Shown here: positions 48,015 to 59,047 of the stretch, piece by piece | Layout: the number at the start of each line of letters is the position of its first letter | How positions within the stretch are numbered: the stretch's first letter is position 1 | Source: Brachionus plicatilis | Lineage: Eukaryota > Rotifera > Eurotatoria > Ploima > Brachionidae | Length of the DNA stretch: 64,000 bases | Reading direction: 5' to 3' | NCBI GenBank assembly: GCA_010279815.1 | Contig: QEOQ01000688.1 | Location: 207,501 to 271,500 of the forward strand | Program-made: the position numbers and the translations under genes | Notes under the pieces: model-generated | What the model was told of the DNA's origin: nothing | What the model saw: only the letters and a program-made list of their open reading frames with translations | Database searches by the model: none

Positions 48015-48598
48015 ATGAAATATGTTAAGAGTTCTTATTCAAGATATCTCAAGAAACTAAAATGTTCTAATCCGAACGGATCTTCTGTTCGCGCTCCATA
48101 CGGCTCTGTGAACGAATTGATCACCCACAAGCAATTCAAGCTAGTCTTGCCCATGGTATTAAAGGACAATATTTCAGGAAAAGGATCAAACCTAAAGCCA
48201 GGTAAACATTTATTTGTATTTTAAAATTTTAAAGCATCGATTTCACATAGATTATCCATGCATTGAATCAATGAACGTGATGATCAATTGTTTGAAAATA
48301 AATGATTACAACGAAGCACCGTGTGGCACCGAAATCAAGGAGTTTACTGAATGCTTTCAAAAATATTCAGTATTTTTCATTTATTTATATTCTTTTTTAT
48401 TTAATAATTAACTTAAAATTTTTATATGATAATATTTTTTTTTAGAGTGATGTTAAATTAGCTGATGAACAGGCTAAGAAGGGAATATATAACATCAACG
48501 AAAATCAAAGCAAATTTCCGATTAAATTCATGCAGAAAATGCTTAAAGAGTACAAAACTCCGCGAAAGGTCGATGACGGACCCGATTTACCCCATTGA
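48015..48598 (+). CDS. MRPS37: Mitochondrial small ribosomal subunit protein mS37 (CHCHD1)
   Basis: Three exons: 48015-48201, 48251-48369 and 48446-48598. They are in phase with GT..AG introns, giving 152 aa (human CHCHD1 118). The family is a twin-CX9C protein of the mitochondrial ribosome small subunit. Both motifs are visible in exon 2: C-IESMNVMIN-C and C-GTEIKEFTE-C, with KINDYNEAP between. An N-terminal LKxxxPLxL-like basic segment and a basic C-terminal helix (FMQKMLKEYKTP) also fit. The second acceptor (CACATAG at 48244-48250) is preferred to the nearer TTTAAAG, which leads to a stop. It converges on the phosphatase-like gene, with 29 bp between stop codons. The identity rests on the CX9C pair and layout, so another CHCH protein is possible. 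Confidence 0.8.
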
Positions 48599-48627
48599 AA
48601 AAATTAATTTTTTAAGATGATTTTTTT

Positions 48628-50202
48628 TTATTTAACAAAAATAAAATAAAAAAATACAGTTTCCATAAATTGCAAAATTAGTATAACAATCATAGCTGAT
48701 AGAAACAGGAGCCCGAACACTTTCTGGCTTACTGACAAATAGTGATCCAAGGCTAAATAAAAAAAATTGATACATCCATATAATGAATTTTTTTCCATTA
48801 CTTGTAGGTTTTTTGATAATCATAAATTCAAATTCAGGATCGAACCCAGTGGTTTTGTCTATTGCCTGTAAAAAAATACTTAATGGGCAAAATTGATCGC
48901 ATCCTTGAGTAAAATGTTTTTAAATGAAAATTTTTTTAAACTTACCTCTAAATTGAATCTCTTTAGTTTTTAGCTCAAAATTTTCTGTAATATTCAAAAA
49001 GAGTACACGGACAAAACGTTTTCTAGCTGATTTTCGTATTTCAAAAATCAAAGAGGATCCAATTTCTGGCTTAAAATTGCATGGTGATTCCAAGCTTGTC
49101 AGCAATGAGCAAAGTCTAGCATCGTCCTAAATATTAAATTAAAAATGGCACAAAAATAAATTTAAATTCACACTGTTAGATAAATGACTGTCTCTGAGCG
49201 AAAATCTCTCAGTCTTTGAAGCATATGCTCAAATAAATTTCCTTAAATAAAAATATCTAAATTTAAAATCAACTCAAAAATGTATTTACCTGATAAGATT
49301 TTTGCTATGTTTCGATCTCCGAAGAAAAATTTGAAATAATAAGTTTGTCCCGACAAAACTTCTTGCAGATTATTTTCAGCCCATGTCGGAAGTGTTTTAT
49401 TAAAACATTTCTAGTCCATAAGAAATTTTTTTAAATTAAAAAAAAATATGAAAAAATACTCTGTTTAATATTTGATTTGAAAACATTGAAAAATTCAAAT
49501 AATCTAAAAAATTTTGACCACTCTCAATAGAAACATTGCGCAAGAATTCCTTGGTAAATAAAGATCACTTAGTCAATTGGAATATTTTTGTACTGGAAAT
49601 TTTACCTGTTTCTCTAAATTTAATCTCAAATAGTTTTCAGACTCTAGTTTTATATTTATATAACAATCCATTACTTTGTACTCTAATGAACCAACCGGAA
49701 ACTTAAATTAATTTTATTTAAAACCGATTGAACTCATTTAATTTCAGATTGGTACTTCCAAGTTTTTGAAAAATAAAGTTTCCTTGAGTTTTCTTGTTTG
49801 ATTTCCATAGATCTGTGAGAAGATTTTGTACGCACTGATATTGAAATTTTCATTTTTAGAATGGTATATTCTTATGGTTTGGGATCTTAAAGGAGGCATT
49901 TTAAGATCATAGGTTGAATTTAGGAAATTTCCCAAGAGTCTCAGATTAATTAGGTCTGGTATGGTTAATGGAGTAAATTGGTCAAAATAGGGACATGAAT
50001 TTCGAAATTTTGAGCATAAAATTTTTGATATCACTTCATTGTCTGAACCACGTTGTTGGTTTGTGAACTTATTTCAAAGGTAAATTAGTTAAAAATTTAT
50101 TTATATAATGAATACCATGTAAATTTGTTCGAGACTCGAATCAGTTAGATTAAAACAAGTGACACTTTTGATGGTTAGAAAAATAAATAGATATATGTGC
50201 AT
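48628..50202 (-). CDS. Histidine-acid-phosphatase-like membrane protein, predicted inactive
   Basis: Eight exons on the minus strand: 50116-50202, 49756-50067, 49606-49701, 49460-49549, 49290-49410, 49174-49241, 48946-49126 and 48628-48752, all in phase, 359 aa. The N terminus MHIYLFIFLTIKSVTC is a signal peptide. LTIPDLINLRLLGNFLNSTY and IRIYHSKNENFNISAYKIF correspond to the LTxxGmxQhyxLGxxLRxrY and RStdxxRtxxSA regions of lysosomal/prostatic acid phosphatases. LPTWAENNL, ILSGNLFEHMLQRLRD and SLIFEI fit the later fold. The last exon encodes VFGLLFLSAMIVILILQF, a C-terminal membrane anchor as in ACP2. The RHGxRxP motif is absent (QQRGSDNE there), and the catalytic HD is DD (VIYLTDDARL). Probably a secretory-pathway pseudoenzyme. 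The family call rests on pattern, not alignment. Confidence 0.65.
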
Positions 50203-52954
50203 GTTTGAATTGGTAAATGTCGTCAATGGATCTTCAAAATTGTATTTTATTAAATTATTTTTGCTAAGATATTTTTAGATAAAATTTTATCCTTAAAGCT
50301 TAAAGTTATTTTGATTTTAGTAACGGAATTTTAGGGTTCGGCTCTTGGAATTTTTCTAAAATAATTATTTTTTTTAAAACCAATTTATTTTAGACGATTA
50401 AAATCGATACCACAAAACATGAATTAAATACCCCAAATTTTTTATTTTTTCCCACATCCGACAGTTATTAAAATTTTAATTGATTTAATCAAAATTTATT
50501 TGTTCATTAGGATTACCTCTTATTTTTCATAATCTTTAATACTTGAATTTGTAAAATCTGTCATTACTTATTTCAATTCATCTTTTTTTTTTTGATTTTT
50601 ATGATTTAATATATTTCATTTTTATTTAATCTAAAAGAGCACTATCTCGAAACATAATAATATAGAAAAAATATTAAAAATAAGCTTTTGAAATGTCTAG
50701 TTCAGTAAGTATTTGAAAAAATTATTGTTTTGTAAATTTTCATTTTAGTTAATTTTTTGTTATTTTAAAAACAAAAGTATTTTATAATTTCATATAATTT
50801 TAAAAAAATTTAGGTACTTGGTCTTAAATTAGTTATAATTTTTTAATTAAAAGTGTCATTTTTTAAGAGCAAGTGTCCATAATTTTTAAATATTAAATTT
50901 CTATTTAATTTTTGTTAATTAATTTTTTTTATGTATAATCTTAAAAATGAGAAATTAAGTTCGAATTCCACAAATTTTTAATAAAACACCCTTCATTTTT
51001 AAGTTTTTCCAACAATTTTATTTAAATAGCCCCAAAAAATGAAAAAATAAACTTTTTTTATTATTTGAAAATGACAATAAGAATAAAAAAAAATTTTTTT
51101 TTTTACTTGCGACACTAAATTTTTTAATTTTTTCCACATTTGTTTGGACAAGCCTGGTAACATTTTTTGGGGTATTATATATTAGTTTTGTGGTATGGAT
51201 TTAATGGCCCCATGAAAACTTCAAAAAATGTTATCAAATTGATGGTTTTTAATTTTATCTTAAATTCATCCAATGACTCATATTCTTGGAGATATTCGAA
51301 TAATTTTCCAACACTTCTCTTGTTTTTTGGTAACGCTTCAGCGTCTTCGGCTGTATCTTTGAATTGGTTTTCTAAAAGTGTGACTGAACTAGACATTTTA
51401 TTTTATTTTAAGAAAAAGTTGCTTTTTATATTTCCAAAATTACATTAATTGAAAATTCAATTATTAAGTGCCAAAGATAAAAAATTGGGGTACTTTGTTT
51501 TAAATTAGGATTCAATTTTTCAATAAAAAGTGATGTTATAATCAAACAAGTTTAAAAAAATAAAAATTAGTGTTTTTTTATTTAATTTGGTATCAATTAA
51601 TTTTTTTATGTATAATCTATCTTTTTTATAATAAGTGGGGAATTTTATTTAATATTTGGGGAAAAAAATTAAAATTTTGGGGTATTTTATTAAAAATTTT
51701 TTATTCTCGAATTAAACTTCTAAAATCTTTTTTAGATATAGTAGTTAAGAAATACAAGCCAAATCCCATTTTTTACGTAATGTTTCGTAATATTACGTAT
51801 GATTTGGTAAGATTTTATAATCTTACATCAAATTTATTTGCATAAAAATGTCATTTTACCATATCCGACGTATAATTAAGTAATTTTACGGAATTTTTGG
51901 GATAATTTCAGAAATTGCTTACATTAAAAGAAAGTGCGTTTAAGTGGTTTTTTTGGCTTTTGTCTACATTTTTATGTATCATTTTTTATAGCTCCACAAT
52001 AATATTTTACTAACGAAAATTTAAAATAGTAAATTATATATAAATTATAAATATAGTATCTTTTCCAATATGTGATCAGTCCTAGTTAAAAAAATATTTT
52101 TTGAATGTCTTGAAATTTTCTTAAAAAAATTGTATAATAATTTCCTTTTTTTATTAAATATTTTTTTTTATTTTTTATAATTTTTAACTAATATTTATGA
52201 ATTTGTTTATCTGTGCCGAGCTAAATTTCCTTCAAGTTGAAAATAAATTAAAAATTTTAGGTTAGTTATAATAAAATTAAAATGAGTTAAAATAAAATAT
52301 TAACAAAAATATTTAAAAGATAATTTCAAATAAGTAATGAAAGGTGCTTTATTTTTAAGTGTTGAAAATTTCGGGAAAGAAAGAAGAAATGGTTTATTCT
52401 TAATAATATTGAATTGATCTGTAATTAAAATTTTCATGGCAAATAGTTTTCCAATTGAATCTTTTTAAACTAGAATATTTTCGACAAAAATATTAGAATT
52501 TTTTCAAAATGGACTTTTTTTTCGCTGCATTTTTTAACTGGAATTTTTTCGTATTAAATTAAAAAAAATCGTATTTATATGTGACCAGTGAGAGTGACAC
52601 GACTTCATACTGCAATAGACCCAAAAAGAATACACCTTTAATTTAAAACTTTATTTTAAAATCAACAGAAGATTGTGAATCAAATTGAACATAAAATTGA
52701 GATTTCATAACAAGCAGCAATTGGAATTTAGAGAACTCGGTGCACTTGTCATCAAAAACCAACAAAACTCCGAGTCTTTATTTTGATTTTGGCAAAATTA
52801 ATTACTTTAAAAAAGAAAAAAAAATTTTTGTTTGATCCAAAAATTTTCTGATGATTCTAAAATAAAAAATAAAAACACATTTTTTTTCTCAATTTCATTT
52901 ATTTATTCATCCAAAGCGTTCTTAGGAATGAAGTTCGATTGGCTTTTCAATTAT
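50203..52954. other. Intergenic, diverged repeats and one small ORF
   Basis: Direct repeats of about 170 bp lie at about 50810-50940 and 51480-51620 (shared end TTTTTTATGTATAATCT). They flank a small minus-strand ORF (51175-51396). A LINE 3' tail complement lies at 52193-52250. The rest is AT-rich and no multi-exon gene could be assembled. Confidence 0.5.
51175..51396 (-). CDS. Unknown 73-aa ORF between direct repeats
   Basis: ATG at 51396 opens MSSSVTLLENQFKDTAEDAE, then GKLFEYLQEYESLDEFKIKL and a hydrophobic end. It is less AT-rich than its surroundings. No family is recognised. It may be a remnant of a transposon-encoded protein, since repeats flank it. The first 14 nt (ATGTCTAGTTCAGT) recur in opposite orientation at 50694, where they end in a perfect GTAAGT donor. 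Confidence 0.35.
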   Translation of the reverse strand: MSSSVTLLENQFKDTAEDAEALPKNKRSVGKLFEYLQEYESLDEFKIKLKTINLITFFEVFMGPLNPYHKTNI

Positions 52955-54977
52955 CTAAAAATCGTAGTCATCATAGTTGATATCATTGAATTCATCGTCG
53001 AAATCGTGGCTCTGCAAATCAAGCTTGTATCTCAATAGACCCCCGATGCCGCCGAAGCCTTTGCAAAATTGCGAGCCTTCCTGAGACCTGTCTGTCACAA
53101 TTTGAAGATTGGTGCCAAAATTTTTGTAATTATTTGCAAACCATTCCAACAATTGCATCTGCTCTTCAACCTCTAATTCCATACCAGTCTTTTTTTTAAA
53201 TTAAAAATTAAGATAAAATTTGATATATTTTCTTTTAAATTTAAAAATTTAATTAAATTAAAAAAAAATTAAAAAATGATGTTTTCAATTTAAAAGTAAA
53301 ATAAACTTTCTAAAATTAAAAAATTAAAATTTTTTCTTAACTTGCAAAAATTGTCAACTTTGAATTTTTTTTAATTTAAAAATTAAAAATAAACTAAAAT
53401 AAAAAAATTGTTGTAAAAATTATTAATTAAGTTAAATTTTGTTTTCTTTTTAATTTGAAAAGTTAAGTCAACTTGGAATAATTTTTTGTTTTTTTTAAGC
53501 TAAAAATTTATTTTATCAAAGTTTATTTAAATTATTAAAATTAAAAAAAAAATTCAAAGCTGACAACCTTTAAAATTGAAAAAAGCGTTTTTTAATTTTT
53601 TTAAAATTGACAAGTTAAGTCAACTTTGAAAATTTTTTTTTTGTTTTTTGGTTAAAAATTTTAATTAAATTAAAATTTTTTTTTTCAATTTTAAAAGTTA
53701 AGTAAACTTTGAATTTTTTAAAAAATTTTAAAAAATTTAAAAATCAAAGCAAAATTTTGATTGTTTTTTAATTTGCAAAAATTTTGTATTAAAAAATTTT
53801 TTTTAATTTGAAAATTTAGATAAACTTTGATAAAAAATTATCTTTTTTCAAGCTAAAAAATTAAACTTGGATAAAAAGAATTTTAAATTACTTCTTTATT
53901 GATAAAAAACGACTTGTCTTTTGTTTGCTCGGGTTTCAGGTACAAAATTTTGTTCTCTCCATTTGGATTTCTGAGCACATATCTCACAATATCTAAATTT
54001 TCCCAAACTATCAAAATTTCGACGGCACCGGCCTCAAGAGCGCGCAAAGTGTCATCTATGCCGAAGCAGTAGAGACCAGTGTCCTTGGCTATTTCGTCGA
54101 AATAGCGGCAAATGAGCTTTTTTTCCTGGATAAACTTGACATTTTGCAGACAATCAGTGGACAGCTCGATGGCCTGGTTGAAGCCATTCTCGCCGCCATA
54201 AGACACGTCCACAATTTTTATCACTTTGGTCTGAAGGCGAGGATCGAACATGTCCGATCTGCTCAGCTCGGTCTTGAAATCAGCAGAGCCGGCCAGCACC
54301 AGGCCTGTCACATTGCATTTGTCGTTTGTCAAAAAAACATGGGTGGCGGTCTCGGCCACTTTGCGCAAGTAGTTGTGACGCTTTTCCATGCGCAAGCGGG
54401 CGAAACGCACCGAAGACTGGCCACCACGGCCGTGTTTTTTTGGCAATTCGACTCCGAACTTTGTGATTATGTCCCTGGTGTTGCCCTGGAGGGTGCCGAA
54501 AAGGGCCCCGTTGCCATCCATGATGATAAAGCCGAATTTGGTGTCGTCGGCCAAGAGGGCCGAGAGCGCCTCGATGTGGAATTTGTTGTCACAAAGGTAA
54601 AGAGAGGCGTTGATGGGCTTGAACGGCTCGAAGTCAATGTTGACTTTTTTTTCCTTGCCATCTTCGGTCATGATTTCGCCACAGTAGATGACGAGGCCGT
54701 TCGGCGGCACCTTGTTGTAGAGCTTGAGGCGAGCTTGGACAGATGTAAGTGCTGTGATCACAGACTGGCGGGTTACCCGCGATTTGATGTTGGTGGCTGT
54801 GCCCAGCTCGTCGGCGATTTTTTTTGACACTGGAGCAATTTGGTCCTTGGGCGGGATCAGAAGTGATATCATGCTGGTTCCATTTCCCCTGCACGCTTCC
54901 AGACTTTTGATAAGTCGTTTTATTTTCCACAATTCCACATTTTGGTCCAGTGAGTCGTCTAAAAGTGCTGCGCTCAT
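52955..54977 (-). CDS. ETF1: eRF1, eukaryotic peptide chain release factor subunit 1
   Basis: Two exons, 53892-54977 and 52955-53188, joined in phase 0, giving 439 aa (human 437). eRF1 recognises all three stop codons in the ribosomal A site and triggers peptidyl-tRNA hydrolysis with eRF3. Stop-recognition motifs GTS (in [10 protein letters not shown]), TATNIKS and YLCDNKF are intact, consistent with a standard genetic code. The hydrolysis motif GGQ is in [20 protein letters not shown]. The C domain includes LEWFANNY and [20 protein letters not shown] and ends in an acidic tail. The 703-bp intron is a degenerate AATTTTT-rich tract. Start ATG at 54977. Codon usage is GC-rich, which creates long antisense frames. 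Confidence 0.97.
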
Positions 54978-57070
54978 TTTTCACTCTCTAGTTGGCTATG
55001 AAATGTATCTAAAGAAAAAGTTGAATTTTTTTTTTATATTTTTTTTTTTTTTTTTTTTTTTAATTTATAAAAAATTTATCACATTTGAAAGTTTTATTTA
55101 AAGTCAATTAAATTAGATGGAGAAGTGGTGTGCATTTACATGTAAAGAGCGAATATTACAACCATTAAGCAATATAAAGATAAGTGTGCTACACAGATTA
55201 TAATATTATTATTTATGTTTGCAAAAATTTTCAATTTTAAATTTAAAAATTTGACTTGCATGTGCATTTTATAGCTACTTTTTGTTGTTAGACAAGAAGG
55301 CCTCACTCCGCCGAAGATTGCTGTCTTGAAATTTGTTGTTTGTTTGGCTGTTTTATGGACAAAATTGGTTGAATTTCGAAACTAAACGAAATTGGTTGCG
55401 AAATTTTAATTGAAAAATTAATTGAAAAATTTTGAAATAATAATTTTTATTCTAATCAAAAGTTTAATTTTAAAGATAAAATTTAAAAAAAAATTTATTT
55501 AATTTTTTTGATTGTTCTTTCTATTTATTAAGCTAGTTCAGATTACACACTTTGTTCTTGGGGTCTCCCACTTTATGTGACCAATTCAATTTCACTCATT
55601 TGGTGACCAACATTGGTTACCTATATTTGCTATTTTTCGAATAAATATTTTAGTATAATTCAATTATGTGACCTCGTACATCATTAAGTGACCACTAATA
55701 TTATTTATGTGACCAATTAATTTTATTTTAATTTTATTAAATTTTGATTTAATAAGTTTTTAATTGTGATTATGTCAATTTTATTTTTATTAAAATTTTA
55801 ATATTTTAATCTTCAAATTTTCTGCTTTATTGTGTCTTTATGCCTTTTTATAAATTTTTCTTTTTTCAAGTGATGATTTCTTTTTATCTAGTTATTTCAT
55901 ACAATTTTTTTAAGGGTAATAATAATAATAGTGGAGATTTTAGACGGACTGGTTGGAAGAGAGCTACTTCCTTTCAGTCCCCTTTCGAGATTGTGTCTTT
56001 TTGATTAAATAGAATTAAATAAAAAAAAAAAAAAATTAATTTTAAATGTTTACATGAATTTAGTTTTTTGTTTTCTTTTTATTTCTTCGCTCTCACTTTC
56101 TTTTTCGGACTAGTTTCTTACTTCATTCTTCCAAATCGCTTTGTTAAACATAAAATGAGAGAAAAATTAAATTTTAAGGGTGAACTTATTTTCACGTAAG
56201 ATATTTGAAAATAATATAATTTCACACATTTTACCTTAAAATAAATTTTTTTTGTTACTCTTACCTGTCTTAATTTCTATTTATTCTCACATAAATTAAT
56301 GATAATTGATAATTGAAAAAAATTGAAGTCTAATAAAAAAATTATAAAAAAATTTAGTCCTGAGTCTCTTTAATTCAAAATTCAAAATTGACACCTATAT
56401 GATGACTTTCAACAAGCATTTAATGATTGTCCATTTTAATTTTTCATTTTTTAAAAAAACACAAAAACACAAAAAAAAAAAAAAATTTTATTTTTATTTT
56501 CTTTTACTTCTCCTTAAAGGAGGTTAATTCAATTCAATAAATAAATAAATAAATTGTCCATTTTTGTGCAATTAAACCTTATTCAAAAAATGTAGCGAAA
56601 GATGTACCAAAATGAGTAGCTCCAACTTTAAAAGACAGAAAAAGAAAAGCAGCATCACAGGCTATTATAATTCAGAAATAGAAATCAACCAAAGTAATCG
56701 GCACAGCCAACACCCTATTATATGATTTCGTTAAAGCAATATTGATTGATATTCAGTCGACAACGTTAACTTGATTATCTCAAAACAAGAAATGATAGAC
56801 AAAGAGCATGTAACTGTTGATCCGAAATCGATACCTATGTCAATTTTAGACTCAGGCTTCGTTGATACAAATGGTGTCAAAAAGGATTGCTACCTTTCTA
56901 TTTCTTCTTTTTTTCCTGAATCATCAAATATTTAAAAACATGTATTCTGTTACTCTCTGTCTAAATTTAATAAAATATTTAATAAAATTCCTTTTTATTT
57001 ATTTGATTGTTTGTTTTTTTAATCAATAATTCATTTCAATACAAATTGATAGATTTTACTTTTGATATTT
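54978..57070. other. Intergenic, retroelement debris
   Basis: A segment at 55910-56030 ends in GTGTCTTTTTGATTAAATAG and a poly-A run, resembling a plus-strand retroelement 3' end. A second short piece at 56500-56560 ends in AATAAATAAATAAATAAA. Positions 56590-56950 are less AT-rich and share TATTTCTTCTTTTTTTCCTG with the LINE 3' region at 32098. No intact ORF. Confidence 0.45.
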
Positions 57071-57898
57071 AAAGGATATGGGGCAATCAGGTCTAAAATA
57101 GCACTTTTCACATTTTTTAACTTTTCTATAGTGATTCTTGTAGATCTTGACGCGCTGATTCCAAATATATGTGTATTTTTTGTCCTAGGTAATTATTTTA
57201 TGAATTATAGCCTTCGGAAGTTTTTAAGGGTATATTAGGTTTTTAAGCCATAACTTGGTCAAATTTTATCATTTTTTTAATAAAAAATACACCAAAATGT
57301 TCAGAAAAGAGCGAAGAATCTGAAAATAATAGTATCAAGTCAAAAAATCACGTAAAAAATGAACTATCCTTGAAAAACCAAAAATTGGCTATGCCTCGCT
57401 TTAGACCCCCCCGGGTACCCCCATGTCAAAGGACACCCCCCCAAAAAAAAATGTATTTTTTTCGGGTTGCTCAGTGTCTAAAACATACTAGAAAATCAGA
57501 TCCTGCATTGAAACCCTTCTTGGAAAACTTTTATCTATCAAAGAAGTTTTATTAATCAATTGGTTTAATATTGGAAAAAGCTGGATAAAATAGCTTTTTT
57601 AAAAGACAAAAAATATTTTTTTATTTTATTATTTCAATTATTCAGTATCTGAAATGTCGTCATCGTTTAAAATTGTATCATCATTCTCAAAATTATCTTG
57701 TTTACTGCAGTCAAAGCAAAAATTATAAAAAGTTTTGCTTTTATTTGATACAATCTTTTTCGGATTTTGTCTTGCAAAGCCTAAGTACCAAATTACACAT
57801 ATATTTGGAATCAGCGCGTCAAGATCTACAAGAATCACTATAGAAAAGTTAAAAAATGTGAAAAGTGCTATTTTAGACCTGATTGCCCCATATCCTTT
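57071..57898. mobile_element. 828-bp element with ~119-bp TIRs
   Basis: The left end AAAGGATATGGGGCAATCAG to about 57189 is repeated as an almost exact complement at 57779-57898. No clear target duplication. An open minus-strand frame runs from the right TIR to 57638. It reads LVDLDALIPNICVIWYLGFA then FCFDCSKQDNFENDDTI and ends in an acidic tail DDDISDTE. It lacks an ATG and probably represents a transposase end. A piece of the terminus (TTGCCCCATATCCTTTA) recurs at about 34428. Confidence 0.75.
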
Positions 57899-58289
57899 TA
57901 CCTAACACAATATATTAAATACATATCAAAATAATAAAATACTGATCTAATTAAAAAAAATAGTGATAATATTTAAACTATTTACTAATTTATTTAAAAT
58001 AATTTACTTATCATTATATATTAAATACTGATCGAAATATTTATTATACTAATCAATTAATAAATAATTATATTTAAATTGTAATTTTATTTGATTTGTA
58101 ATGGTATTTAAACTGTAATCTATTTATTATGTAATTCTATTTTAAAATTTTTGTATTCTTGCATATTTTTCCTTTGCAAAATTCTTGTACATAATACTTA
58201 CTTAATTCCACACAATACTTTCTTAGATTAAATTAAACAATGACTCTTACTGAACTAAAAAAAAAAAATGTATTTGTCTGTTATTTTCC

Positions 58290-58720
58290 ATCTTTTCTGC
58301 GCAATTACGGCTACCATAGATGTCCTCCTAGTAGGTCATCTCCGCAAGCTTGCTTGCTGTAGCTTATTCGTATTATTATTACTATTATATGGTCAAATTT
58401 AAATTCTAAAGGGTACCATCTAAAAGCTTGTTTGGTTCAATACAGACTTGTTTATAAGTCACAGTTTTAAGTCTTAGTCACAAAAATTTAAGTCAAAGTT
58501 ATGACTTGCACAAAAATTTTTATCAATATCTGCTTCATTTGGACCAGTTGATCTGGTTACATTAACAGACTACATAGGTCAAGATTAACAGCCAGGAATT
58601 TGGAAGCAACTGCTTTATTGGTATCAAATAAAGACTTAAAAAGAAAAAAAAAATTTTAAGTCATTGACTTGGCTTGACTTAAGACTTGTGACTTAAAAAC
58701 AAGTCTGGTTCAATCACCTA
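58290..58720. repeat. Retroelement 3' end followed by AAGTC-family repeat
   Basis: At 58295-58395 a less AT-rich segment ends in CGTATTATTATTACTATTAT, like the (ATT)n tails of some non-LTR elements. At 58440-58710 lies an AAGTC/GACTT-rich repeat of the family seen at 6648 and 22560. It lies in the upstream region of DRG1 and is non-coding. Confidence 0.45.
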
Positions 58721-59047
58721 TTAATTCTAATTGAAAAGATTTTCAAATTTTTCTGATTTTTTTTATTCTAAATTAAAAAAATATAGTTTAAACTAAAATT
58801 ATTTTAAAGACAAAACTGTTAATTTTTTAACTTTGATGAAAGCAAATACTTGGAAGAAAATTTTGTGAATGCAGAAAAAAATTTTGCTCTTTAAGAATAA
58901 AGTGAAACAAATTTCAGTTTTTTTTTGAAATTTATAATTGAATTTTACAATAACTATTTATACACTAAAAAGTATATAGATAATTTGAATTTAAGAAATA
59001 ATTTCTAGAATTACAAGAATTCAGAGCTAAAAAAAAAAAGTACAAAA

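Noticed and set aside
48632..48823. Open frame MIIKKPTSNGKK... as the last exon of the phosphatase-like gene
   Set aside because: It cannot be joined in phase to the exon ending at 48946. Splicing directly to 48752 keeps the frame and gives a membrane anchor as in related proteins.
54144..54827. 227-codon plus-strand open frame opposite eRF1
   Set aside because: It is the antisense shadow of the GC-rich eRF1 exon; the opposite strand has all eRF1 motifs and this frame resembles nothing.
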